26,398 nucleotides of DNA from the NCBI GenBank assembly GCA_965371945.1, contig CBDVAK010000009.1, forward strand, positions 1 through 26,398, written 5' to 3'. Positions within the stretch are counted from its first letter, which is position 1; every line of letters begins with the position of its first letter. The DNA comes from CBDVAK01 sp965371945. Its GTDB lineage: Bacteria > Pseudomonadota > Gammaproteobacteria > Competibacterales > JAHEDQ01. Below the pieces are notes generated by a model. That model was not told the DNA's origin, made no database searches, and saw nothing but the letters and a program-made list of their open reading frames with translations. This document shows, piece after piece, positions 8,253-16,457 of the stretch. The position numbers and the translations under genes are program-made.

Positions 8253-8342
8253 ATACGCCATGTCTGTCGCCCACAGGTATTTCAGGAAAGGAGTGCACCC
8301 AATGCGGTCCGATACTGGTGCGCAGTACACCAAGCCCGGTCC

Positions 8343-8505
8343 AGGAGGCTGTCCGAGAGTAGCGATCGTAGCGAGGGCGAACCTGATTGAGTCAGATTTT
8401 TCGATCATTTGAGGCGAATAGTTGCGCTATTTAACGAAAATGATCGGGAAATATGGCCAATCAGGATTGTCCGCAGTAGATCAGTCTGTTCTCGGACAGC
8501 CTCCT
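8343..8505. repeat. 163-bp palindromic MITE-like element
   Basis: Perfect 16-bp terminal inverted repeats (AGGAGGCTGTCCGAGA) lie at 8343-8358 and 8490-8505. Nested perfect repeats sit inside at matched spacing: CCTGATTG (8382-8389 / 8458-8465), CGATCATTT (8402-8410 / 8438-8446) and AATAG (8417-8421 / 8427-8431) around a 5-nt centre. The whole segment can fold into one long interrupted hairpin. It contains no transposase frame, so a non-autonomous transposable element is the best reading. No clear target-site duplication is visible. It lies in the mnmG/exeA divergent gap (8183-8582), where no gene is supported. Confidence 0.75.
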
Positions 8506-8582
8506 AGTTGCGGCCCCGCGAACCGGATGCCCGTGACGGCATCCTGCGCCGCGGGTGTGGCGGCTGCCGGCTGCGAATCAAC

Positions 8583-10499
8583 ATGAGCACTCTATACAAC
8601 AAGCACTTCAATCTGACACAAGCACCGTTCTCGATCACACCCGATCCACGCTTTCTGTACATGAGCCAACGCCATCAAGAGGCGCTGGCTCACCTGCTCT
8701 ATGGCACCGGTGAAGACGGCGGCTTTGTACAACTGACCGGTGAAGTGGGGACCGGCAAAACCACCCTGGTGCGCGCCCTGCTGGAGTCACACCTGGAGCG
8801 GGTGGACGTTGCCCTGATCCTGAACCCGAGATTGACAGTGGAGGAGTTCGTCGCGTCGACCTGCGATGAACTCGGCGTCCACTACGGTAACGGCGTAAGC
8901 ACCCTCAAGCCGATGATCGACGCACTCAACCAACATCTGCTGGCGACGCATGTCGCCGGGCGCCAGACCGTGCTGATCGTCGATGAGGCGCAGAACCTGA
9001 CGGTGGAGGTGCTCGAACAAGTACGATTGCTCACCAATCTGGAGACCAGCCGGCACAAACTGCTGCGGATCATCCTGGTGGGACAACCGGAGCTGCAGCT
9101 TGCGCTGGAACGCCACGATCTGCGGCAGCTTGCCCAGCGCATTACCGCCCGCTATCACCTCACTCCACTGAGCCGTAGCGATGTGGGCGGTTACATCGCA
9201 CATCGATTGCGGGTTGCCGGAGGGCGACCCGATCTGTTTACCGAGGCATCCGTGCGTGCGGTGCACAAACGCAGCGGCGGCGTGCCGCGACTGATCAACG
9301 TCATCTGCGATCGCGCCATGCTGGGTGCCTATGCCGAGGGAGCCAGCCATATCGACCGGCGCACGGTGGTACGCGCGAGCGCCGAGGTGGGCGGTCGATC
9401 AGCCGCCGCCCGAATCCCGGCCGGACTCAAGACCGCCGCAGCCGTGGCTGCTGTCGTCATACTGACTGCCGGCTTGGCCGCTATCTATCGTTGGTACGAT
9501 CCGCAGCCTGCCGAGCTGCTCGCCGGACTGCGGGGCCGGTGGTTACCGGTGGATTCCAAAGCAGTGCCGACGGGTGTTCCCTCCGACCCCCGATACGTCG
9601 ATGTCGAGTCGCAGTTTCCGACCGTCGCAGTGGACCTGAATCAGCCAGCGATAAGGATAGTGGGTAACCCGGAGCAAACCGTGATCCCGCCAGCCAGTAG
9701 CGAACTGGCGGCAATCCCGACTGTCGTCACGGATACCGGCGAGCGTAGCGTCGAGGCTCGATCTGAAGCAGGACAGCCACGCATTGGCGATTCTCTGCGT
9801 GGCATCCGGGTGGCTGGTGAAGTATTGCTGGGATCCGCCGGTCTGGATATGACCGCAGCGCAACCTATCCCGGTGATCGCCGATCTGCCGGTCGAGCTAT
9901 TGCTCGATTTGGCCTTGACCAAGGTGCCGCGCGAGTTGCTTCATAGGGTGTGGGGGGCGCCTGCCAACGCCGCTCCCTGCCAGCAGGGAGCGGTCGGTTC
10001 CCTGCACTGTTTTCAGGGTTGGACGGACTGGGACGAACTGCTCGACTGGAACCGCCCGGCACTGGTGACGCTGCAGGCGACCGACAACCTGGCGCGGGAT
10101 GTGCTGCTGCTGGGAGTCGAAGGCGACCAAGCGCTGGTCGATCTAGGAACCGGCCGCCACACAGTGGCGGTCGCACAGTTGCGTGCCTTGTGGAATGGTC
10201 AGGTCACCGTGTTGTGGCGCTCTCCGGTCGACACTGCGTTGATACTGCAGGGTGGTCGCGGCGACCCGGTACGCTGGCTCAGGCAGCAGCTTGATCTTGC
10301 CGAAGGGATCAGCATCGACGCAAACACCGCATCCGATCGCTTCGATGCAGAGCTGGGGGTACGGGTGCGACGCTTTCAGGCCCACCATGGCCTGGTCGCC
10401 GATGGTGTCGTCGGCCCGCGCACCATGCTCTATCTCGACCAACCGCCCTCCACCCCCAACAGCCCCACGCTGTCGAGCAATGATGCGGTGACCGGCTGA
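8583..10499 (+). CDS. exeA: ExeA/GspA-type general secretion ATPase with peptidoglycan-binding domain
   Basis: 638 residues from ATG 8583 (MSTLYNKHFNLTQAPFSITPDPRFLY, the typical ExeA opening). An AAA+ ATPase domain carries Walker A GEVGTGKTT (53-61) and Walker B LIVDEAQ (131-137), plus an arginine-rich sensor region. A single membrane helix lies at about 283-302. The periplasmic part has a middle domain (about 440-555) and a C-terminal peptidoglycan-binding repeat ending RVRRFQAHHGLVADGVVGPRTM. In Aeromonas, ExeA with ExeB uses ATP to open the cell wall so the type II secretin can assemble. The gene is followed one base later by gspB. No other T2SS gene is in the window. The pair sits against its neighbours, between mnmG and mnmE. 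Confidence 0.92.
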   Translation: MSTLYNKHFNLTQAPFSITPDPRFLYMSQRHQEALAHLLYGTGEDGGFVQLTGEVGTGKTTLVRALLESHLERVDVALILNPRLTVEEFVASTCDELGVHYGNGVSTLKPMIDALNQHLLATHVAGRQTVLIVDEAQNLTVEVLEQVRLLTNLETSRHKLLRIILVGQPELQLALERHDLRQLAQRITARYHLTPLSRSDVGGYIAHRLRVAGGRPDLFTEASVRAVHKRSGGVPRLINVICDRAMLGAYAEGASHIDRRTVVRASAEVGGRSAAARIPAGLKTAAAVAAVVILTAGLAAIYRWYDPQPAELLAGLRGRWLPVDSKAVPTGVPSDPRYVDVESQFPTVAVDLNQPAIRIVGNPEQTVIPPASSELAAIPTVVTDTGERSVEARSEAGQPRIGDSLRGIRVAGEVLLGSAGLDMTAAQPIPVIADLPVELLLDLALTKVPRELLHRVWGAPANAAPCQQGAVGSLHCFQGWTDWDELLDWNRPALVTLQATDNLARDVLLLGVEGDQALVDLGTGRHTVAVAQLRALWNGQVTVLWRSPVDTALILQGGRGDPVRWLRQQLDLAEGISIDANTASDRFDAELGVRVRRFQAHHGLVADGVVGPRTMLYLDQPPSTPNSPTLSSNDAVTG

Positions 10500-10500
10500 T

Positions 10501-11256
10501 ATGTCCTACATACTCGACGCGCTGCGCAAGGCCGAGCGTGAGCGCCGCCTGGGCACGATTCCGGGGCTCGAACACGCGCCGGGAACCGCAACTCTGCGCA
10601 GGAGCAGCAATCGCTGGCCGTTGCTGGTGGCTGCCGGGCTGTTAATCAACGCGCTGTTGCTCGGTGGCCTCTATGTCGCGTGGCGCAATGGTGACGGGCC
10701 GCCAGCGGCGGCCCCTGTGGACGGCGGGGACAAGCGCGCCTCGGCGCCCGTACCAATGGCCACCGCCGTGCCAGCAGAGAGCCGCACCGACACCAGCCCG
10801 CCACCGGTCGAAACAGCTGCCATCGCCGCGGTGGCACCACCGCCACCAAAGCCGCTGGCAATCCACCAGCCACCACCACCACTCCTCCCGCCCACCAGCC
10901 CGCCCGGAGATCAGGCTACGCTGGTACAGCCCAGTGCAGTAATGCCCGACACCGTTTCCCGACGGACAGGATCCGGCGACCGGGTGGCGGAGGACGCAGG
11001 TTTCTCGCTGACCCCGGGCCAACCTTTGCCACCCTTGTTTGACAACCTGCCGGCCAGCTTTCGTCGTAGCGTGAGGCCAATGACGCTCAGCGTTCACGTC
11101 TACAGCGACCAACCTTCAGGGCGTTTCGTGTTTATCAATGATCAACGCTATACCGAGGGCCAGCAACTCAGCGAGGGGCCGGTAGTCAAAAGTATCGAGC
11201 CCGGTGGCGTGGTACTGGCGTACCAGGGCCGACGTTTCATGCTGACCGGAAAATAG
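10501..11256 (+). CDS. gspB: General secretion pathway protein B (GspB/ExeB)
   Basis: 251 residues. The N-terminus MSYILDALRKAERERRLG is the hallmark cytoplasmic helix of GspB/ExeB. It is followed by one membrane helix (about 40-60) and a long Pro/Ala-rich periplasmic linker (about 62-165). A compact C-terminal domain ends with LSVHVYSDQPSGRFVFINDQ, then YTEGQQLSEG and VVLAYQGRRFML, which is the GspB_C fold. It partners ExeA in the inner membrane and links the ATPase to peptidoglycan and secretin assembly. Its ATG is one base after the exeA TGA, so translation is probably coupled. The Pro-rich linker explains overlapping low-complexity frames on both strands. It converges on mnmE with a 37-bp gap that holds no obvious strong terminator. 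Confidence 0.92.
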   Translation: MSYILDALRKAERERRLGTIPGLEHAPGTATLRRSSNRWPLLVAAGLLINALLLGGLYVAWRNGDGPPAAAPVDGGDKRASAPVPMATAVPAESRTDTSPPPVETAAIAAVAPPPPKPLAIHQPPPPLLPPTSPPGDQATLVQPSAVMPDTVSRRTGSGDRVAEDAGFSLTPGQPLPPLFDNLPASFRRSVRPMTLSVHVYSDQPSGRFVFINDQRYTEGQQLSEGPVVKSIEPGGVVLAYQGRRFMLTGK

Positions 11257-11293
11257 GTGGCTTCAACCGGCTGGCTCTTCGCCATGAATCACC

Positions 11294-12682
11294 CTACTTG
11301 CCGATACAGAACGAGGAGAATATCCGCCCCAGCAGGTCCTCGTTGCTGAATTCTCCGGTGATTCCAGCCAGTGCCTGCTGGGCCGCACGCAGTTCTTCCG
11401 CCAACAACTCACCGGCTCGGGCGACCCGCAATTGCCGGTCGCCACGGCGCAGGCTCTCGGCCGCTACGGCCAAGGCTTCAAGGTGACGCCTGCGGGCCAT
11501 GAAGGCCCCCTCAGCGGTGGCCTCGAAGCCCATCGCGGCCTTGAGTCGCTCCCTCAACTCCCCGATTCCCTCGCCGGTGAGGGCGGAAATCCTGAGTCCA
11601 CCGTATGCTGCGGGCGCATCGCCAGCCGCGACCGTGAGATCCGTCTTGTTTCTGACCAGCAGGCTGCGCGTACCCGCGATCGGATCGTCCAGCAATGCCC
11701 GCTCCCGGGAATCTGGCCCGTCACGATCGTCAACCACCATCAACACCAGATCAGCGTTGTCGATCGCCTTCCGGGCCCTGCGTATCCCTTCCATTTCCAC
11801 TGGATCCGTGCTGTCTCTCAAACCAGCCGTATCGATCATGTTGACTGGCATGCCGTCGATATCGATTTGCGCGCGCACCAGATCCCGGGTGGTCCCCGGT
11901 ATGTCGGTGACAATTGCCGAATCACACCCCGAAAGTGCGTTCATGAGGCTGGATTTGCCAACGTTGGGTCGGCCCGCGATGACGATGACGGCGCCGTCAC
12001 GAAGCAGCTGCCCCTGGCGGGCTCCTGCCATCACCTCGTCCAGCACACCACGCAGGTTTGCGAGCTCGGCGACGATACCGCCATCTTCAAGAAAATCGAT
12101 CTCCTCTTCCGGGAAGTCGATCGCCGCCTCGACATGGGTGCGCAAACCGATCAGGCCCTCCACCAGAGCATCGATCCGTGCCGAGAACTCACCCTGCAGG
12201 GAATGAACAGCGGCCCGCGCCGCCTGCTCGGTGGCGCTGTCGATCAGATCCGCCACCGCTTCGGCCTGGGCCAGGTCCATACGCCCGTTCAGATAGGCCC
12301 GCTGCGTAAATTCACCTGGTCGCGCAGCACGAGCGCCCAGTCCCAGCAAGCGCTCCACCAGCAGATCCATAACCACCGGCCCACCATGCCCCTGCAGTTC
12401 GAGCACGTCTTCACCGGTATAGGAACCGGGAGCGGGAAAATACAGCGCCAGACCCTGGTCCAGGGTTTCGCCGTCGCTGGCCAGAAATCGTGTATAGCGG
12501 GCCCGCCTGGGTTCCGGTAGTGCACCGAGCACCGCGGTGGCGAGATCGGTGACGATAGCGCCGGAGACACGCACGATACCGACGCCGCCGCGTCCGCGCG
12601 GCGTGGCCACCGCAACGATGGTATCCAAGTCAGACACCAGCCCGGACATCCCTGTCCGGGCGTTCGCAGCAATGCTGCTCAC
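11294..12682 (-). CDS. mnmE: tRNA modification GTPase MnmE (TrmE)
   Basis: 462 residues. The N-terminal folate-binding domain starts TIVAVATPRGRGGVGIVRVSG. The inserted G domain has G1 GRPNVGKSS (237-245), G2 DIPGTTRD, G3 DTAGL and G4 NKTD. The protein ends with the catalytic FCIGK. With MnmG it forms the heterotetramer that modifies wobble uridine. The GTG at 12682 has GAGGA nine bases upstream. An ATG at 12649 (MSGLVSDLDTI) is a plausible shorter start. It follows yidC by 38 bp and probably belongs to the rpmH-rnpA-yidC-mnmE transcription unit. Confidence 0.97.
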   Translation of the reverse strand: MSSIAANARTGMSGLVSDLDTIVAVATPRGRGGVGIVRVSGAIVTDLATAVLGALPEPRRARYTRFLASDGETLDQGLALYFPAPGSYTGEDVLELQGHGGPVVMDLLVERLLGLGARAARPGEFTQRAYLNGRMDLAQAEAVADLIDSATEQAARAAVHSLQGEFSARIDALVEGLIGLRTHVEAAIDFPEEEIDFLEDGGIVAELANLRGVLDEVMAGARQGQLLRDGAVIVIAGRPNVGKSSLMNALSGCDSAIVTDIPGTTRDLVRAQIDIDGMPVNMIDTAGLRDSTDPVEMEGIRRARKAIDNADLVLMVVDDRDGPDSRERALLDDPIAGTRSLLVRNKTDLTVAAGDAPAAYGGLRISALTGEGIGELRERLKAAMGFEATAEGAFMARRRHLEALAVAAESLRRGDRQLRVARAGELLAEELRAAQQALAGITGEFSNEDLLGRIFSSFCIGK

Positions 12683-12720
12683 CCCTGCGGATCCTCACGC
12701 ATATTGATGAGAAATGGGGT

Positions 12721-14382
12721 CTAGTCCTCTCCTGCCTCCACCCGTTTGGTGATCACCCATTGCTGGGCGATGGAGAGGATATTGTTGGTAAGCCAGTAGA
12801 GCACCAGCCCGGACGGAAACCATAAAAAGAACACGGTGAAGACCAGTGGCAGCGCCATCATCACCTTGGCCTGAATGGGGTCCGGTGGCGCCGGGTTGAG
12901 ACGCTGTTGTATGAACATGCTGATCCCCATCAGGACTGGCAACACATAGTAGGGATCCTGGGCCGAGAGATCATGTATCCACAGCATGAACGGTGCCTGC
13001 CGGAGTTGTACGCTCTCGAGCAGCATCCAGTACAGGGCGATAAAAACAGGAATCTGCACCACGATCGGCAGACAGCCACCCATGGGATTGATCTTCTCTT
13101 TCTTGTAGAGATCCATCATCGCCTGGTTGACTTTCTGCTTGTCGCCGGCATAGCGCTCGCGAATCGTCTTCATCCGCGGCTGCAGCTTGCGCATATTGGC
13201 CATGGACCGGTAGCTGGTCTCGGAGAGCTTGAAGAACACCCCCTTGATCAGCATGGTCAGGATGATGATTGACCAACCCCAGTTGCCAACCAGCCCGTGG
13301 ATCTTGTCGAGCAACCAGAACAATGGTTGGGCAATCACCGTCAACCAGCCGTAGTCAACCGTCAATTCCAGACCCGGGGCCAGTGCCTCGAGGCGATCCG
13401 GAATCTTGGGTCCTACGTACAACCGGCTGCCGTATTCGGTGCTGCCGCCCGCCGACACGGTTGCCAACGGCCCGGTCATGCCGATTACATAGCGATCGCT
13501 TGCGCCCACCTGGCGCGCGAAATAGCGATCGACCTGGCCCTGGGGCGGTACCCAGGCAGCGACGAAATAGTGCTGGATCATCGCCACCCAGCCATCCTGG
13601 ATGTCGCGCTGCAAAGGCTCCTCAACCATGTCGTCGAAAGAGACTTTCTCATAGCGCTTCTCAGGACTGGAGATCACCCCGCCGGTATAGGTGCGCGCAA
13701 ATTGCTCATTGCCACTCTTCTCCGGCGGCAGTACCCGCTGCAACTGCTGATACTGGCTGCCTGACCAGTCGTTGTCGGTGCCATTGTCCACGCGATGTTT
13801 GAGGTCGACGACAAAACTGTCGCGGTAAAAAGTGTAGGTCTTGGCAACCTTGACTCCGTCCTGTTGCCAGCTCAGGGGTACCTCCAGGCTATCCTGACCC
13901 TCGACCAGACGATATTCGGTCTTGGGGGTTTGAAACTCAGCATAGTGATCCGGCAGTGTCACATCGACGTCGGCGCTGACCAGACCCGATTGGGCCACGA
14001 AGTACTTATCCGGGCTGTCGTCCAGCAGGGTGAAAGCCACCTCCGGTTGGTCGATGGACACTGGATACTGGCGCAACCTCACGACGCTGAGGTCACCGCC
14101 CACCGTGCTGACCACCGCTTCGAACTGGTCAGTCACGACGGTGATTCGGGTACCGGCAGCCGCGGGCGGCGCCTCTTGCGTTTGCGCAGGCGCTGACGGT
14201 ACCGGTACGTCCGCCGCCGGTGCAAAAGCAGGTGCGGCGGGTACCGCGCCCTGTCGATCATCAGTGAGGGACTGCGCTGTCGGGGCTGTCAGCGCTGCGT
14301 TCTGTTCCTCGATCCAGGCTTGCCAGATCAGGAACAACACGAACAACAGGGCGATGCCCAGAAACATTCTCTGGTTGTCCAT
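12721..14382 (-). CDS. yidC: Membrane protein insertase YidC
   Basis: 553 residues, close to E. coli YidC (548). An N-terminal signal-anchor helix (FLGIALLFVLFLIWQAW) is followed by an Ala/Pro-rich spacer and the large periplasmic P1 beta-domain. The conserved five-helix insertase core runs from about residue 355, including the cytoplasmic C1 hairpin (MANMRKLQPRMKTIRERYAGDKQKVNQ) and the GGCLPIVVQIPVFIALYWML helix. It inserts and folds inner-membrane proteins alone or with SecYEG. The start ATG at 14382 has only a weak ribosome-binding site. Its A overlaps the stop of an 11-codon ORF (14382-14417), which could feed ribosomes to it. yidD, usually just upstream, is absent. Confidence 0.97.
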   Translation of the reverse strand: MDNQRMFLGIALLFVLFLIWQAWIEEQNAALTAPTAQSLTDDRQGAVPAAPAFAPAADVPVPSAPAQTQEAPPAAAGTRITVVTDQFEAVVSTVGGDLSVVRLRQYPVSIDQPEVAFTLLDDSPDKYFVAQSGLVSADVDVTLPDHYAEFQTPKTEYRLVEGQDSLEVPLSWQQDGVKVAKTYTFYRDSFVVDLKHRVDNGTDNDWSGSQYQQLQRVLPPEKSGNEQFARTYTGGVISSPEKRYEKVSFDDMVEEPLQRDIQDGWVAMIQHYFVAAWVPPQGQVDRYFARQVGASDRYVIGMTGPLATVSAGGSTEYGSRLYVGPKIPDRLEALAPGLELTVDYGWLTVIAQPLFWLLDKIHGLVGNWGWSIIILTMLIKGVFFKLSETSYRSMANMRKLQPRMKTIRERYAGDKQKVNQAMMDLYKKEKINPMGGCLPIVVQIPVFIALYWMLLESVQLRQAPFMLWIHDLSAQDPYYVLPVLMGISMFIQQRLNPAPPDPIQAKVMMALPLVFTVFFLWFPSGLVLYWLTNNILSIAQQWVITKRVEAGED

Positions 14383-14434
14383 CAGGATGCCAAATTCCGA
14401 GTGGTTGGGACGATCATGGCTGGTACGTTGGTGG

Positions 14435-14797
14435 TCAGCGCGCCAGGTCCTGGGGAGCGATATTTTGCCAGTGACGCGCCAGTACGCGGGTCAGTTCGAC
14501 GTTGCCGCAACGGCCACTACCGGGTTTTGCAATCACTACCGCATCTATCCCTGCAAGCTGCGCCTGGTGTATTCGGAAACTCTCGCGTACCAATCGTTTG
14601 ATCCGGTTTCTGACTACCGCTCGGCGATCGACCTTACGCGACACTGCCAGCCCGAGACGGGCACGTTCGCGAGTCGGGCGTCGCCGGTACAACACCGTGA
14701 AACAGCGATCCCGGAGCCTTTTCGGAGCAGCAAAGACCCGATCGTAGTCACGGCCACCGAGCAACCTGGCGCTACGCGGAAAATCGCGTGGCAACAA
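14435..14797 (-). CDS. rnpA: Ribonuclease P protein component
   Basis: 120 residues, the normal size. The RNR signature RAVVRNRIKRLVRESFR spans 59-75, preceded by RARLGLAVSRKV. It binds the M1 RNA to process tRNA 5' ends. The start is TTG at 14797 (a second TTG follows directly), six bases after the rpmH stop, with no clear Shine-Dalgarno. This is consistent with coupling to rpmH, as in other gammaproteobacteria. Confidence 0.95.
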   Translation of the reverse strand: MLPRDFPRSARLLGGRDYDRVFAAPKRLRDRCFTVLYRRRPTRERARLGLAVSRKVDRRAVVRNRIKRLVRESFRIHQAQLAGIDAVVIAKPGSGRCGNVELTRVLARHWQNIAPQDLAR

Positions 14798-14803
14798 AAC
14801 CGA

Positions 14804-14938
14804 TCAGGCGCTTAAACGCGCGCGCCCCTTGCGTCGCCGGCAGGCCAAAACCGCGCGGCCGCCCCGGGTGGCCATACGGGCACGAAAACCGTGGGTACGC
14901 TTGCGACGAATATTGCTGGGTTGAAATGTGCGCTTCAT
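14804..14938 (-). CDS. rpmH: 50S ribosomal protein L34
   Basis: 44 residues, beginning MKRTFQPSNIRRKRTHGFRA and ending with the usual RRKGRARLSA. This is a full-length L34, the last small protein of the 50S exit region. AGGAAG lies seven bases upstream of the ATG. It is the first gene of the leftward operon and is driven by the promoter at 14991-15020. Confidence 0.98.
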   Translation of the reverse strand: MKRTFQPSNIRRKRTHGFRARMATRGGRAVLACRRRKGRARLSA

Positions 14939-14990
14939 AACCGCTTCCTGATGACACCGGGGCCAGTCTGCGGCCCTTGAGAAACGGCGA

Positions 14991-15020
14991 AATGTACTGA
15001 CCGGACCCTGTCCGTGTCAA
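14991..15020 (-). promoter_or_regulatory. rpmH operon promoter
   Basis: On the minus strand, a perfect TTGACA (15020-15015) is followed after 18 bp by TACATT (14996-14991). The likely start point is 45-50 bases before the rpmH ATG. It matches the strong sigma-70 promoter expected for a ribosomal protein operon. Confidence 0.7.
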
Positions 15021-15042
15021 GGACTGGAGATAATACTGAATC

Positions 15043-15051
15043 TGTGGCTAA
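15043..15051 (+). promoter_or_regulatory. DnaA box upstream of dnaA
   Basis: TGTGGCTAA is one mismatch from TGTGGATAA. It lies between the rpmH promoter and the TATAAT of dnaA, where DnaA binding would autorepress dnaA. It is a single box, so this side of dnaA is a weak origin candidate. Confidence 0.5.
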
Positions 15052-15075
15052 GCGGGTGCAGCTCAGGATAGACTC

Positions 15076-15081
15076 TATAAT
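15076..15081 (+). promoter_or_regulatory. dnaA -10 element
   Basis: A perfect TATAAT lies 39 bases before the dnaA GTG. No convincing -35 is seen at 16-18 bp (CGGGTG region), so the promoter probably depends on an activator or a weak -35. The DnaA box at 15043-15051 lies upstream of the -10, around where a -35 would fall. Confidence 0.5.
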
Positions 15082-15119
15082 AGCTGACTACCCGAAGATT
15101 GAGATCCGAGGTGCCCTGC

Positions 15120-16457
15120 GTGCGAGACACGGTGTGGAAATCCTGCATGGGGCGTCTCGAGCACGAGTTATCGGAACAGCAACTCAGTACCTGGATAAGG
15201 CCCCTGCAAGCAATGCAGGAGGATGGCAGGGTTCGCCTATTGGCGCCCAATCGATTCGTTCTTGACCAGGTTCGCGATCAACATCTAGATAGAATCCGTA
15301 AAATTATTAGGCAGTTGCCTGGTCTCGATCAATTCGATGTCGTTCTTGAGATCGGTGGAGGCCTCGGCTCGATGAATACACCGGGACCCGGCGAAGTTGC
15401 CAACCGGGCCCCTGGAAACGGCAATTCCGGCGACCGGGGCAATCTGCGCGCCGAGTATACCTTCGAGGCCTTCGTAGAGGGAAAATCCAACCAGTTGGCT
15501 TCGGCGGCAGCCAAACAGGTGGCGCAAAATCCTGGCAAGACCTACAACCCTCTGTTCATTTATGGTGACACCGGGCTCGGTAAAACGCACCTGATGCACG
15601 CACTCGGGAATCTGCTTCTCGATTACCATCCCAACAGCCGGGTCGTCTACCTGCATTCCGAACGATTCATCGGGGACATGGTTCGTGCGCTCCAACACGG
15701 CGCCATCAACGAGTTCAAGCGCCACTACCGGTCACTGGATGCCCTGCTGATCGATGACATCCAGTTCTTCGCCGGCAAGGAGCACTCCCAGGAAGAGTTC
15801 TTCCATACCTTCAATGCATTGCTCGAGGGTGGCCAGCAGATTATCCTCAGTTGTGACCGCTATCCCAGGGAGGTGGATGGTTTGGAGGACCGCCTCAAAT
15901 CTCGATTCGGCTGGGGCCTGACTGTCGCCGTCGACCCTCCTGAGTTGGAAACCCGAGTAGCGATTCTGATGAGCAAGGCCCAGTACCTGTTTCAGACCAC
16001 CATTCCTGACGAAGTGGCGTTCTTCATCGCCCGCGGTATTCGTTCCAACGTGCGGGAACTGGAGGGCGCCTTGCGCCGGGTCATGGCGAGTGTCCAGCTC
16101 ACCGGACGCCCGCTGACCGTGGATTTCGTACACGAAGCCCTGCATGATCTGCTCGCTGTCCAGGACAAGCTGGTCACCATCGAGAACATTCAGAAAACGG
16201 TGGCGGACTTCTACAATTTGCGCGTCAAGGATCTTCACTCAGAAAAACGCAATCGCTCGATCACCCGGCCCCGACAGATCGCCATGGCGCTTACCAAGGA
16301 ACTGACCACGCATTCGCTACCTGAAATCGGCAAGGCATTCGGAGGACGAGATCACACCACCGTCATCCACGCGGTACGAAGAGTCGGGCAGCTACGCGCG
16401 GATGATGCGAGGCTGAAGGATGACTATGTCCAGTTGCTGCGGATCCTGTGCAACTGA
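15120..16457 (+). CDS. dnaA: Chromosomal replication initiator DnaA
   Basis: 445 residues from GTG 15120. This start gives (M)RDTVWKSCMGRLEHEL, aligned with the E. coli N-terminus (Trp at position 6), and GAGGT lies at good spacing. Starts at 15099 (TTG) or 15111 (GTG) would add unsupported residues. Domain I (1-80) is followed by a short variable domain II. The AAA+ domain III has Walker A GDTGLGKTH (149-157) and Walker B LIDDIQFF (Asp212/Asp213). Domain IV carries the DNA-binding signature KAFGGRDHTTVIHAVRR (GGRDH at 408-412). It binds DnaA boxes and melts oriC. A perfect DnaA box starts directly after its stop codon. Confidence 0.98.
   Translation: MRDTVWKSCMGRLEHELSEQQLSTWIRPLQAMQEDGRVRLLAPNRFVLDQVRDQHLDRIRKIIRQLPGLDQFDVVLEIGGGLGSMNTPGPGEVANRAPGNGNSGDRGNLRAEYTFEAFVEGKSNQLASAAAKQVAQNPGKTYNPLFIYGDTGLGKTHLMHALGNLLLDYHPNSRVVYLHSERFIGDMVRALQHGAINEFKRHYRSLDALLIDDIQFFAGKEHSQEEFFHTFNALLEGGQQIILSCDRYPREVDGLEDRLKSRFGWGLTVAVDPPELETRVAILMSKAQYLFQTTIPDEVAFFIARGIRSNVRELEGALRRVMASVQLTGRPLTVDFVHEALHDLLAVQDKLVTIENIQKTVADFYNLRVKDLHSEKRNRSITRPRQIAMALTKELTTHSLPEIGKAFGGRDHTTVIHAVRRVGQLRADDARLKDDYVQLLRILCN

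Noticed and set aside
11257..11293. Terminator between the convergent gspB and mnmE
   Set aside because: No stem with a following T-run could be found in the 37-bp gap on either strand.
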